Shown one piece after another: positions 33,911 to 44,929 of a stretch of 64,000 bases of DNA (its first letter is position 1; each line of letters starts with the position of its first letter). Location: positions 180,770,888 through 180,834,887 of the forward strand of contig OY986438.1 in the NCBI GenBank assembly GCA_963920525.1. Reading direction: 5' to 3'. A program made the position numbers and the translations under genes. This stretch comes from Dichetophora obliterata (taxonomy: Eukaryota; Arthropoda; Insecta; Diptera; Sciomyzidae). The notes under the pieces were generated by a model. The model ran no database searches. It was not told the origin of the DNA and saw only the letters and a list, made by a program, of their open reading frames with translations.

Positions 33911-36900
33911 AGATAAAGATAAAGATAAAGATAAAGATAAAGATAAAGATAAAGATAAAGATAAAGATAAAGATAAAGATAAAGATAAAGATAAAGATAA
34001 AGATAAAGATAAAGATAAAGATAAAGATAAAGATAAAGATAAAGATAAAGATAAAGATAAAGATAAAGATAAAGATAAAGATAAAGATAAAGATAAAGAT
34101 AAAGATAAAGATAAAGATAAAGATAAAGATAAAGATAAAGATAAAGATAAAGATAAAGATAAAGATAAAGATAAAGATAAAGATAAAGATAAAGATAAAG
34201 ATAAAGATAAAGATAAAGATAAAGATAAAGATAAAGATAAAGATAAAGATAAAGATAAAGATAAAGATAAAGATAAAGATAAAGATAAAGATAAAGATAA
34301 AGATAAAGATAAAGATAAAGATAAAGATAAAGATAAAGATAAAGATAAAGATAAAGATAAAGATAAAGATAAAGATAAAGATAAAGATAAAGATAAAGAT
34401 AAAGATAAAGATAAAGATAAAGATAAAGATAAAGATAAAGATAAAGATAAAGATAAAGATAAAGATAAAGATAAAGATAAAGATAAAGATAAAGATAAAG
34501 ATAAAGATAAAGATAAAGATAAAGATAAAGATAAAGATAAAGATAAAGATAAAGATAAAGATAAAGATAAAGATAAAGATAAAGATAAAGATAAAGATAA
34601 AGATAAAGATAAAGATAAAGATAAAGATAAAGATAAAGATAAAGATAAAGATAAAGATAAAGATAAAGATAAAGATAAAGATAAAGATAAAGATAAAGAT
34701 AAAGATAAAGATAAAGATAAAGATAAAGATAAAGATAAAGATAAAGATAAAGATAAAGATAAAGATAAAGATAAAGATAAAGATAAAGATAAAGATAAAG
34801 ATAAAGATAAAGATAAAGATAAAGATAAAGATAAAGATAAAGATAAAGATAAAGATAAAGATAAAGATAAAGATAAAGATAAAGATAAAGATAAAGATAA
34901 AGATAAAGATAAAGATAAAGATAAAGATAAAGATAAAGATAAAGATAAAGATAAAGATAAAGATAAAGATAAAGATAAAGATAAAGATAAAGATAAAGAT
35001 AAAGATAAAGATAAAGATAAAGATAAAGATAAAGATAAAGATAAAGATAAAGATAAAGATAAAGATAAAGATAAAGATAAAGATAAAGATAAAGATAAAG
35101 ATAAAGATAAAGATAAAGATAAAGATAAAGATAAAGATAAAGATAAAGATAAAGATAAAGATTAAGATAAAGATAAAGATAAAGATAAAGATAAAGATAA
35201 AGATAAAGATAAAGATAAAGATAAAGATTAAGATAAAGATAAAGATAAAGATAAAGATAAAGATAAAGATAAATATAAAGATTAAGATACAGATAAAGAT
35301 AAAGATAAAGATAAAGATAAAGATAAAGATAAAGATAAAGATAAAGATAAAGATAAAGATAAAGATAAAGATAAATATAAAGATTAAGATACAGATAAAG
35401 ATAAAGATAAAGATAAAGATAAAGATAAAGATAAAGATAAAGATAAAGATAAAGATAAAGATAAAGATAAAGATAAAGATAAAGATAAAGATAAAGATAA
35501 AGATAAAGATAAAGATAAAGATAAAGATAAAGATAAAGATAAAGATAAAGATAAAGATAAAGATAAAGATAAAGATAAAGATAAAGATAAAGATAAAGAT
35601 AAAGATAAAGATAAAGATAAAGATAAAGATAAAGATAAAGATAAAGACAAAGATAAAGATAAAGATAAAGATAAAGATAAAGATAAAGATAAAGATAAAG
35701 ATAAAGATAAAGATAAAGATAAAGATAAAGATAAAGATAAAGATAAAGATAAAGATAAAGATAAAGATAAAGATAAAGATAAAGATAAAGATAAAGATAA
35801 AGATAAAGATAAAGATAAAGATAAAGATAAAGATAAAGATAAAGATAAAGATAAAGATAAAGATAAAGATAAAGATAAAGATAAAGATAAAGATAAAGAT
35901 AAAGATAAAGATAAAGATAAAGATAAAGATAAAGATAAAGATAAAGATAAAGATAAAGATAAAGATAAAGATAAAGATAAAGATAAAGATAAAGATAAAG
36001 ATAAAGATAAAGATAAAGATAAAGATAAAGATAAAGATAAAGATAAAGATAAAGATAAAGATAAAGATAAAGATAAAGATAAAGATAAAGATAAAGATAT
36101 AGATAAAGATAAAGATAAAGATAAAGATAAAGATAAAGATAAAGATAAAGATAAAGATAAAGATAAAGATAAAGATAAAGATAAAGATAAAGATAAAGAT
36201 AAAGATAAAGATAAAGATAAAGATAAAGATAAAGATAAAGATAAAGATGAAGATAAAGATAAAGATAAAGATAAAGATAAAGATAAAGATAAAGATAAAG
36301 ATAAAGATAAAGATAAAGATAAAGATAAAGATAAAGATAAAGATAAAGATAAAGATAAAGATAAAGATAAAGATAAAGATAAAGATAAAGATAAAGATAA
36401 AGATAAAGATAAAGATAAAGATAAAGATAAAGATAAAGATAAAGATAAAGATAAAGATAAAGATAAAGATAAAGATAAAGATAAAGATAAAGATAAAGAT
36501 AAAGATAAAGATAAAGATAAAGATAAAGATAAAGATAAAGATAAAGATAAAGATAAAGATAAAGATAAAGATAAAGATAAAGATAAAGATAAAGATAAAG
36601 ATAAAGATAAAGATAAAGATAAAGATAAAGATAAAGATAAAGATAAAGATAAAGATAAAGATAAAGATAAAGATAAAGATAAAGATAAAGATAAAGATAA
36701 AGATAAAGATAAAGATAAAGATAAAGATAAAGATAAAGATAAAGATAAAGATAAAGATAAAGATAAAGATAAAGATAAAGATAAAGATAAAGATAAAGAT
36801 AAAGATAAAGATAAAGATAAAGATAAAGATAAAGATAAAGATAAAGATAAAGATAAAGATAAAGATAAAGATAAAGATAAAGATAAAGATAAAGATAAAG

Positions 36901-38436
36901 ATAAAGATAAAGATAAAGATAAAGATAAAGATAAAGATAAAGATAAAGATAAAGATAAAGATAAAGATAAAGATAAAGATAAAGATAAAGATAAAGATAA
37001 AGATAAAGATAAAGATAAAGATAAAGATAAAGATAAAGATAAAGATAAAGATAAAGATAAAGATAAAGATAGAGATAGAGATAGAGATAGAGATAGAGAT
37101 AGAGATAGAGATAGAGATAGAGATAGAGATAGAGATAGAGATAGAGATAGAGATAGAGATAGAGATAGAGATAGAGATAGAGATAGAGATAGAGATAGAG
37201 ATAGAGATAGAGATAGAGATAGAGATAGAGATAGAGATAGAGATAGAGATAGAGATAGAGATAGAGATAGAGATAGAGATAGAGATAGAGATAGAGATAG
37301 AGATAGAGATAGAGATAGAGATAGAGATAGAGATAGAGATAGAGATAGAGATAGAGATAGAGATAGAGATAGAGATAGAGATAGAGATAGAGATAGAGAT
37401 AGAGATAGAGATAGAGATAGAGATAGAGATAGAGATAGAGATAGAGATAGAGATAGAGATAGAGATAGAGATAGAGATAGAGATAGAGATAGAGATAGAG
37501 ATAGAGATAGAGATAGAGATAGAGATAGAGATAGAGATAGAGATAGAGATAGAGATAGAGATAGAGATAGAGATAGAGATAGAGATAGAGATAGAGATAG
37601 AGATAGAGATAGAGATAGAGATAGAGATAGAGATAGAGATAGAGATAGAGATAGAGATAGAGATAGAGATAGAGATAGAGATAGAGATAGAGATAGAGAT
37701 AGAGATAGAGATAGAGATAGAGATAGAGATAGAGATAGAGATAGAGATAGAGATAGAGATAGAGATAGAGATAGAGATAGAGATAGAGATAGAGATAGAG
37801 ATAGAGATAGAGATAGAGATAGAGATAGAGATAGAGATAGAGATAGAGATAGAGATAGAGATAGAGATAGAGATAGAGATAGAGATAGAGATAGAGATAG
37901 AGATAGAGATAGAGATAGAGATAGAGATAGAGATAGAGATAGAGATAGAGATAGAGATAGAGATAGAGATAGAGATAAAGATAAAGATAAAGATAAAGAT
38001 AGAGATAGAGATAGAGATAGAGATAGAGATAGAGATAGAGATAGAGATAGAGATAGAGATAGAGATAAAGATAAAGATAAAGATAAAGATAAAGATAAAG
38101 ATAAAGATAAAGATGAAGATAAAGATAAAGATAAAGATAAAGATAAAGATAAAGATAAAGAAAAAGATAAAGATTAAGATTATAATTAAGATTAAGATTA
38201 AGATTAAGATTAAGATTAAGATTAAGATTAAGATTAAGATTAAGATTAAGATTAAGATTAAGATTAAGATTAAGATTAAGATTAAGATTAAGATTAAGAT
38301 TAAGATTAAGATTAAGATTAAGATTAAGATTAAGATTAAGATTAAGATTAAGATTAAGATTAAGATTAAGATTAAGATTAAGATTAAGATTAAGATTAAG
38401 ATTAAGATTAAGATAAAGATAAAGATAAAGAAAAAG
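33911..38436. repeat. 4.5-kb hexanucleotide array (AGATAA / AGATAG / AGATTA)
   Basis: About 750 tandem 6-bp units in homogeneous blocks: AGATAA about 33911-37067, AGATAG about 37068-37975, short alternations of both to about 38065, AGATAA to about 38170, AGATTA about 38171-38412, then a few AGATAA. Most bases are perfect; rare variants mark the first block (AGATTA at 35161, 35227, 35281; AGACAA near 35646; AGATGA near 36247). A cluster AAATATAAAGATTAAGATAC occurs at 35271 and again at 35373, exactly 17 units apart, a footprint of slippage or unequal exchange. Long open frames through the array on both strands (Ile-Lys, Ile-Glu, Ile-Phe, Ile-Ser, Leu-Ser dipeptides) are trivial consequences of the period. 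AGATAA and AGATAG both fit the WGATAR consensus of GATA transcription factors; AGATTA does not. Confidence 0.98.
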
Positions 38437-38560
38437 TTCAAGTTCAAGTTTGAGTTCAAGTCCAAGTTAAAATTTCAGGTTTAAGTTTAAGTTAAAGTTT
38501 ATGTTTTAATTTAAGGTTTAATTTTATTTTAAGTTTAGTTTGTTTAAATTAGTTAAAGTA
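38437..38560. repeat. Degenerate AAGTTT/AAGTTC hexamer edge, right
   Basis: AAGTTCAAGTTCAAGTTTGAG and further TTTAAGTT words follow the array. The same AAGTTT unit type dominates 44930-45525, beyond LINE-3. Confidence 0.7.
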
Positions 38561-38572
38561 TTTGTATAAGTA

Positions 38573-38683
38573 CAGTGCATCCTCGTTTATCCGGCACTCA
38601 ATTAACCAGCACCTCAATTATTCAAATCGGTACCCCAAAAATTATGCTTCTCCATCGTTTACATGCTGTGGCTCAAAAGAAAT
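38573..38683 (+). mobile_element. End fragment of a pogo/Tigger-like transposon
   Basis: TA (38571-38572) is followed by CAGTGCATCCTCGTTTATCC and GGCACTCAATTAACC, the style of terminus used by pogo-type Tc1/mariner elements. The element is cut at the LINE-3 tail and its other end was not found. Confidence 0.5.
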
Positions 38684-39088
38684 CCAAATTTATTTATTTA
38701 TTTATTTATTGGCCAAACAAGGCAATGCAATTTACTTATTCTAACTTATTCTAACAGGTTTTGTTTACTTATTACTAAGTTTTTTGTTTTTCTTCTCCCC
38801 TTTCCTTGTTTTTATTTTATTTTTTATTTGGTGCTCTTAGTGGGCATACTCCGCCCACCGGATTGACATGATTTCAAAAACCATGTCAAAACTAAGAGAA
38901 GAGGAGGAAAACAAGAAAGACTATATACACACTTAAGATACGATGTATATATATTATTCTTAAAGACTATAAGGACAAAAGGATGTAAATGGGAGATTTG
39001 GAGAGGGATGTTAAAGAATTTTGATTTATTAAACTAAATGCTTATACATATAAATCCATACATGTATGTAGTTTATCTGAGGCCTGTG

Positions 39089-42073
39089 TTAATTCTGATT
39101 TCTGAGTGATTTATATAGGGTTTGCTTGAAAGAGGATTTGGACATAGAAGGTGAGTAGTATATAGAGATATTATTAAATTCTCTGCAACAACGATTGATG
39201 GGTTCATTATTTGCATATGTAGTTTGGTGCTGATATTCAGTTAACAATCGAGTATGCCTAGTGCGCCTAATTGGATCGTTAAAGGAAATCATATTAGAAA
39301 TATATTCGCTGTGAATAGCACCATTAATTACATCAAATGTGAAGCATGAGCCCAATAACGATCTTCTTGTTGATAGTGGCATCAAATTTAAAAGGCTGAG
39401 TCTATGTTCATATGATGTAAGGCTAAAATAATCATGGGGGTTGTACATATCTCTAAGCGCGTATAGTAAGAACTGCTTTTGAATAGACTCAATTCTTTCT
39501 CTATGGGAATCGAAAGATGGATTCCAAATTATGCATGCATATTCAAGTATTGGGCGCACTAATGCACGGTACAAGGATGTAGTGACCCAAATATTCTTGA
39601 ATTCATTTGCACGTCTTTTTATAAAACCGAGCTGTTTGCTGGCCCTGGACACAATTTTATCATAGTGCAGATTAAAGCGCATCTTGCAATCTAAGACAAC
39701 TCCAAGATCCACTATATGGTTGACCCTTTTTAGTTCGATACTATTGAGGTGGTAGGTATGTAATGTTACGTTGTTTTTACGAGAAAAGCTAATAACATTG
39801 CATTTATTGACATTAAGATGTAGTTTATTTTGAAAACACCATTGCTCAAGAGACAACAATTTTGATTGCAAAAAATTTACATCTACATCTGATTGAATTG
39901 AATAGTACATTTTTAAATCATCTGCATACATAAGATGTGGGATATCGTTTAGAACTTCTGACAGATCGGATATGAATATGTTGAAAAGAAGAGGACCAAG
40001 ATGACTACCTTGCGGAACTCCCGAGGAGACTGCAATTTTTTTCGATAGAACTCCCTGGAATTTAACAAACTGGGATCTGCCGTTTAAATAGGATTTTAGC
40101 CAACTTAGTATGGACCCTGCAACACCAAACTTTTCTAACTTATATATAAGAATGTTGTGATCAACTCGATCAAAAGCTTTACTGAAATCAGTATAAACAG
40201 CATCTATTTGGTGCCCTTTTTCCATTTTGACTAAAACATCTGATACCATAATCATGAGATTAGTGGTGGTAGATCGCCCTTTTCGGAACCCGTGTTGCTG
40301 CTCATTTAGACGTGGGTTAATGAAACTTGTTAGCTTTTCACAAATAAGTTTTTCAAAAAGTTTTGGAATGGCTGACAAGATTGCTATGCCTCTATAATTT
40401 TCAACTGATCTTTTATCACCATTCTTGTAAATTGGCGTAAGATGGGATGATTTCCAATATGAAGGAAATGTCCCACAAACCAGTGATTCGTTAAAGATTA
40501 TGTGTAATGGCAATAGCAGTTGGTCTAAACATCGCACCAAAAAGCTTGTAGGTATTAAGTCTGGTCCTGGTCCCTTTAATATATCCAGTTCTTTTATTGC
40601 ATTAGAAATCTCTTCCTGGGTTAAATATAAACTATCAACTATAATAGTTGAGCTAGGAGAAGTTTCAGATAAGGTGGTAGGAAGACAAAAGACCTCCTTA
40701 AAGTGATCGGCATACAAGTTGCTTATTTCAAGAGAATTGGACGAAGTGACATTACCTTTAAACATAGACGATGGATAGCCGCTAGATTTGCGCTTCATGT
40801 TAACAAAGTCAAAGAATTTTCTCGGCTCTTGGACAATTTTTTCTCCGATGATGTTCGTGTACAACTTGTACGCTTCTTCTGACTTGATAGAGAACTCTCT
40901 TGATAGCTCGTCATATCTAAGCTTCAGTTCATCGCTTATATTATCAGTGTTTTTGAGAAGTTTGTAGATTTTATTTCTTTGATTCCTCAAAAATCTGAGA
41001 TTGTTGTCTAGCCATGGTTCTGTGAGCTTATTCTTTTTCTTTATTATTGGCACATAACTTTCGATAGCGGTAAAAATGTGCTGATAAAATATAGAGACAG
41101 CACTGTCTAAATCTAAATTGAATAGAATATGATTCCAATTTAGAGAACTAAGATAACATTTTATTCTTTCATAATCGGCGTTGAGGTAATCGTACGCAAT
41201 GGTGTTATTATAAGACTGGGTAAAGTTGATGTTATTAGCAGAGAAAACAACTTTTAAGGCTGTATGATGAACAGTGTTGGTTAATAAATTTTCTGCTCCC
41301 ATGCATGGACTAACCTTCACTTCTTCATACGAGTTAGTAAAAATTAGGTCCAACCATCTGCCATTCTGATTTTGTACAGAAGAGACTTGCTGCAAGTCAC
41401 TGCCATAAAAGGTGCTAAGTAAGTTAAAGTCTATGGCATTAGAAAGATTTACAGGAAGAAGAAAGTTGTCGTTTTCGTCGGTGACAAAAGATATATTTGG
41501 GCGATTGAAGTCACCAAGAATAACAACTTTATCTTCCTCTTTTAGGGAGGAGGTAAAGGTGGTCAGTGTTTCACATAGCTCGTTGTATGTTGTTTCACTT
41601 GAGCCGGGAGGAATGTAAACGACGCCTATGTACACATTGAGACTTTTACCTGAACAAACTCTAATAATTCGGTGATCGAACAGTTTATGGTTAGGTGTGT
41701 CTATTAGCTCACTTGAAAGGGAATTGTGAGATGCTACAAGGACACCACCTCCTCGAGAAAGACCTGTTGAGGAGTAGTCCCGATCCTTCCTGAAGACAGT
41801 CCAATTGCTATCAAGAATTTCCTCATTATTAAAGGTTTCGTTTAGCCATGTCTCAGTGAATACTAGGACATTGAAGTGGCATGATTTAGCGTCAACATAA
41901 AGATTGTTTAATTTGCTTCTCATGCCGCCACAGTTATGGTAGAATATATTTAAGAAAGAAGAGTTAGGAACGATAATATTGCTGTTGCTCTTTACGAGAT
42001 TTTTGAAGAAGAGAAACATGTTTAGCTCTGACATGAGCGCCATAGGTTTCCAGATCCACCTTGACTTGATCAA
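39089..42073 (-). CDS. LINE-3 ORF2: endonuclease-reverse transcriptase
   Basis: 994 intact codons. Residues about 40-270 form the AP-endonuclease (LNIFYHNCGGMRSKLNNLYV, VFTETWLNETF, VVILGDFNRPN, NQNGRWLDLIFT, TVHHTALKVVF), which nicks target DNA. A linker follows (about 340-470; KNKLTEPWLDNNLRFLRNQR). The reverse transcriptase spans about 490-760: LKGPGPDLIPTSFLVRCL, FPSYWKSSHLTPIYKNGDK, QQHGFRKGRSTTTNLMIM, YTDFSKAFDRVDHNILIYKL, SSGVPQGSHLGPLLF and catalytic YADD near 715-718 (39929-39918). The C-terminal region ends NEPINRCCREFNNISIYYSP. All expected catalytic residues are present. The start at 42073 overlaps ORF1 by 110 nt in another frame, so translation would need reinitiation or frameshifting. 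There is no RNase H domain. Confidence 0.95.
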   Translation of the reverse strand: MIKSRWIWKPMALMSELNMFLFFKNLVKSNSNIIVPNSSFLNIFYHNCGGMRSKLNNLYVDAKSCHFNVLVFTETWLNETFNNEEILDSNWTVFRKDRDYSSTGLSRGGGVLVASHNSLSSELIDTPNHKLFDHRIIRVCSGKSLNVYIGVVYIPPGSSETTYNELCETLTTFTSSLKEEDKVVILGDFNRPNISFVTDENDNFLLPVNLSNAIDFNLLSTFYGSDLQQVSSVQNQNGRWLDLIFTNSYEEVKVSPCMGAENLLTNTVHHTALKVVFSANNINFTQSYNNTIAYDYLNADYERIKCYLSSLNWNHILFNLDLDSAVSIFYQHIFTAIESYVPIIKKKNKLTEPWLDNNLRFLRNQRNKIYKLLKNTDNISDELKLRYDELSREFSIKSEEAYKLYTNIIGEKIVQEPRKFFDFVNMKRKSSGYPSSMFKGNVTSSNSLEISNLYADHFKEVFCLPTTLSETSPSSTIIVDSLYLTQEEISNAIKELDILKGPGPDLIPTSFLVRCLDQLLLPLHIIFNESLVCGTFPSYWKSSHLTPIYKNGDKRSVENYRGIAILSAIPKLFEKLICEKLTSFINPRLNEQQHGFRKGRSTTTNLMIMVSDVLVKMEKGHQIDAVYTDFSKAFDRVDHNILIYKLEKFGVAGSILSWLKSYLNGRSQFVKFQGVLSKKIAVSSGVPQGSHLGPLLFNIFISDLSEVLNDIPHLMYADDLKMYYSIQSDVDVNFLQSKLLSLEQWCFQNKLHLNVNKCNVISFSRKNNVTLHTYHLNSIELKRVNHIVDLGVVLDCKMRFNLHYDKIVSRASKQLGFIKRRANEFKNIWVTTSLYRALVRPILEYACIIWNPSFDSHRERIESIQKQFLLYALRDMYNPHDYFSLTSYEHRLSLLNLMPLSTRRSLLGSCFTFDVINGAIHSEYISNMISFNDPIRRTRHTRLLTEYQHQTTYANNEPINRCCREFNNISIYYSPSMSKSSFKQTLYKSLRNQN

Positions 42074-44261
42074 CCGTTACACCGAGGTGCTCGTGAAAGC
42101 GGACAAATAAATTACGCAAGTCTTCAACACCGGTAGGAAGACCTTCTTGCTGAATTAGTACTCTAAGATTAGTTTTGGTCTTGCCTTCAATGCATGTTGA
42201 ATCAGGGGCTTTATACATATAAGCGAGATACAGGCGAACATTGTTATAAACGTTGTTCTCCCTGAGGCGAGAAAGGGCATATCTGCTCTCAGTGCCTTCG
42301 CAAGAGTTTAGTGTCAATTTCACTTTTGGAGGAAGTAGGGGGTCTAAAAATGACGTAGGACTACCAGGTTGATTGCAAAGCTCATTTGAAACAGAAGATG
42401 GTTTTGGTAAACCACTTCCGGTTGGTGGTGAAGGATTAAGAGTATGAGAATGGATAAAATTTGGATATTTCTCACAATTGGTTTCATTATTGTTAAGATT
42501 AAATGAAACCCGTTTACGTGTTTGATGGGTTGGCGGTTTAGGTGCTAGATTGCTTCCAGTAATCATCTTATTATAAGATGAAGCCGTATTCTGGTTAATT
42601 ATGGGGGAAAATATGGGGAAAATGCTAGTTTTCAGATTCCAATTAGAATCTGAATTATGGTGGGACTTAGGTTGCACAAACTTGTTTGATGAATAAGGTT
42701 TGGATTCAAGAACAGGTAGGTTTACATTTCTTTTATATAGAGGATTCTTAGAATTATGATTAGAATTAGAATAAGAATTTAACTTAGATTTAGAATTAGG
42801 ACGGGAATTTATATATGTAAAAGAGTTAGAGCAAGAACTATAATTACTTTTAGATAATGGATTCTTGTTAATGTTAGGATTCCTTTCAGAAGATTCGATT
42901 CTTGAACTGCCAGAACTTTGTAAAGATCTTGATGTTTTAGACTTTTTCCCAGGCTTATTCGTCCATTCGGTTATTAACCATTCGCCGTGTCTCTCACCGC
43001 TGTTGTTCAAGAACATCCACGCATATTGACTTGGGATGTTTAGTTTGAAACTGCAGAATTTTTTTGCTTTATTGGATATCTTTGAACAGTTTGTAATAGA
43101 TATGCCAAATTTATTACGAAAGTAAGTGCTCATCCAGGATATAGTTGTTTTAACTGATGGGCCCTTAATGAACAGAGTGGTCTTGTCAATTTCATTAGAA
43201 TCATGGAGTTTCTTTATTCTATTCTGCCATTGAGTTGAAGTCCATGACGTTCCAAACTTATGGATTAAGTTGTTACGAGGGGCTGCAATTGGTGGTGAGT
43301 CACGAGGTGAAGTGGCAGAGGGAGATCCAGGTTGTGAGTTATTGGTATTTTTGTTTTGTTTTGGAGAAATTGTTGATGAACGAATAGAATGAGCTATTGT
43401 GGGTACTGTTGATGGTGGAGATCCGATTTGGGGTGGATTCATTGCAATATTTTGAGGAGTAGCAATCGGTGTTATATGTTCCGTAGTGTCATAGGCAGTT
43501 AAAGAATTCAGATTAGCTGGTAAAGAGGTGACCTGTGGCAAACGAATAGATGCTTCCATTATTTCCTCGAAAATAGAGGAAGAGTTATGATGAGAGGCTT
43601 GTGGATAACTTATTTCAGCTCTATTGGGTGCAGATCTTATTTCATCCACTACATCTGCAAGCGTCACTCGAAACACTTCAAGATCATCACTGATATCACT
43701 TATTTTTTGATGTAATATTTCCAGCATTGGATCTGATTGCGGAGGTGATGGTTGGGGTTTGCCTGACTGAAGTGCGATATCCACATCATAGCGCAAAGAT
43801 GTTAGCATGCTCAGTATATTTTTGGCTGTATTATCGTTTTTTAAAACGTCGAGGCTTTTTTTTACTTCTATATTAAGCTCGCTTATGGCCGTTTTCCAAA
43901 TAAAATTTTTTTCGCTATCTTTGACTAAATCTGTTAGAATTCTCAAGTTTTTAGAAACATTTGAGATATCCGAGTTATTTGCTTTGCAGATGGACTCTAC
44001 CCTTGCAAGATCATCGGATACGTGAGTCATTATTTCAAAATTTGGTATTTTACTGATGACTTGCTTATTAGCCGAATGCATCACGTTCAAGGAGTCACTA
44101 AGACATTTTATGGCGAGCATAACATGGGATAGTGATAAATCCATGCACTCATCACAGAAGAATTTAAAATGTGATGTGTATTCTTGAAAGTAGTTTAAAC
44201 TTCTTTTAGTCATTCCCACACAAGTGCCGTGGTAAGATTTTCCGCAAAGACCAGCAGACAA
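41964..44261 (-). CDS. LINE-3 ORF1: PHD-finger gag-like protein (5'-truncated)
   Basis: About 765 codons of an RNA-binding ORF1-type protein. It opens directly with the second half of a PHD/zinc-finger: CGKSYHGTC then FFCDEC, i.e. C-x4-H-x2-C...C-x2-C, while the first cysteines are missing. The frame begins right after an in-frame TGA with no ATG, so the 5' end is truncated. Next come a coiled, hydrophilic region (about 40-230), a long Ser/Pro/Asn-rich linker, a conserved patch KFGTSWTSTQWQNRIKKLHD, and a Ser/Asn-rich low-complexity stretch. The C-terminal domain has YALSRLRENNVYNNVRLYLA and ends RVLIQQEGLPTGVEDL..; a relic of it survives in LINE-2. It probably coats the element RNA. Confidence 0.85.
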   Translation of the reverse strand: MSAGLCGKSYHGTCVGMTKRSLNYFQEYTSHFKFFCDECMDLSLSHVMLAIKCLSDSLNVMHSANKQVISKIPNFEIMTHVSDDLARVESICKANNSDISNVSKNLRILTDLVKDSEKNFIWKTAISELNIEVKKSLDVLKNDNTAKNILSMLTSLRYDVDIALQSGKPQPSPPQSDPMLEILHQKISDISDDLEVFRVTLADVVDEIRSAPNRAEISYPQASHHNSSSIFEEIMEASIRLPQVTSLPANLNSLTAYDTTEHITPIATPQNIAMNPPQIGSPPSTVPTIAHSIRSSTISPKQNKNTNNSQPGSPSATSPRDSPPIAAPRNNLIHKFGTSWTSTQWQNRIKKLHDSNEIDKTTLFIKGPSVKTTISWMSTYFRNKFGISITNCSKISNKAKKFCSFKLNIPSQYAWMFLNNSGERHGEWLITEWTNKPGKKSKTSRSLQSSGSSRIESSERNPNINKNPLSKSNYSSCSNSFTYINSRPNSKSKLNSYSNSNHNSKNPLYKRNVNLPVLESKPYSSNKFVQPKSHHNSDSNWNLKTSIFPIFSPIINQNTASSYNKMITGSNLAPKPPTHQTRKRVSFNLNNNETNCEKYPNFIHSHTLNPSPPTGSGLPKPSSVSNELCNQPGSPTSFLDPLLPPKVKLTLNSCEGTESRYALSRLRENNVYNNVRLYLAYMYKAPDSTCIEGKTKTNLRVLIQQEGLPTGVEDLRNLFVRFHEHLGVTVDQVKVDLETYGAHVRAKHVSLLQKSRKEQQQYYRS

Positions 44262-44364
44262 TCATTTCTAACAGCGTTTTTTAATAAAAACAATTGAATT
44301 ATTTATACATGAACTCAAGAAACTGGTATCTTTAGAATGAAGTTGCGAATATGTCTTTTATTTT

Positions 44365-44910
44365 AAAGTATAAATTTAAGTATTAGTATAAGTATTAAGT
44401 ATTAGCATAAGCATAAAGTATAAGTATAATAATAAGTATAAATATAAGTATAAGTAAAGGTATAAGTATAAGTAAGTATAACTGTAAGTATAACTATAAA
44501 TATAAGTAATAAGTATTAGTATTAGTATAAGCATAAGTATAGTTATAAGTATAAGTATAAATATAAATATAAGTAAAAAGTATAAATATAAGTATTAGTA
44601 TAAGTATAAGTATAATTATTAGTATAAGTATAGGTATAAGTATTAGTATTAGTATATGTATAAGTAAGTATAACTTTAAGTATAAGTAGTAGGAATAAGT
44701 ATAAATTTAAGTATTAGTATAGGTATTAGTATATGTATTAGTATATGTATGAGTATAAGTATTAGTATATGTATTAGTATAAGTATTAGTTTAAGTATTA
44801 GTATAATTGTTAGTATAAGTATAAGTAAGAAGTATAAGTATAAATATAAGTATTAGTATAAGAATAAGTATAAATATAAGTATAAGTATAAGTATAAGTG
44901 TAAGTGTTTT
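44365..44910. repeat. AAGTAT hexamer satellite (degenerate)
   Basis: Imperfect tandem AAGTAT units with frequent TTAGTA variants and occasional 4-bp slips (GTAAGTATAA). Right of LINE-3. Confidence 0.9.
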
Positions 44911-44929
44911 TATATGCGGTTTAAGTTTA

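Larger units (their letters stand above)
38684..44268 (-). mobile_element. LINE-3: nearly full-length CR1/Jockey-type retrotransposon
   Basis: Minus-strand element with ORF1 (44261-41964), an overlapping ORF2 (42073-39089), a 400-bp 3' UTR and a (TAAA)n tail, seen on the plus strand as TTTATTTATTTATTTATT from 38689. The 5' end is truncated within ORF1 near 44265. The 3' UTR motif GTGGGCATACTCCGCCCACC is shared in diverged form with LINE-2. ORF2 has no stop, so this is a young insertion. The superfamily call rests on AP-endonuclease plus reverse transcriptase without RNase H, and a PHD-bearing ORF1. Confidence 0.93.

Noticed and set aside
33816..38484. Very long open frames on both strands (up to about 1550 codons) through the hexamer array
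   Set aside because: They encode only dipeptide repeats dictated by the 6-bp period; no stop can occur in those frames. There is no sign of a gene.
44365..44910. AAGTAT region as telomeric repeat
   Set aside because: The unit is not a known insect telomere motif and the block is internal and degenerate.
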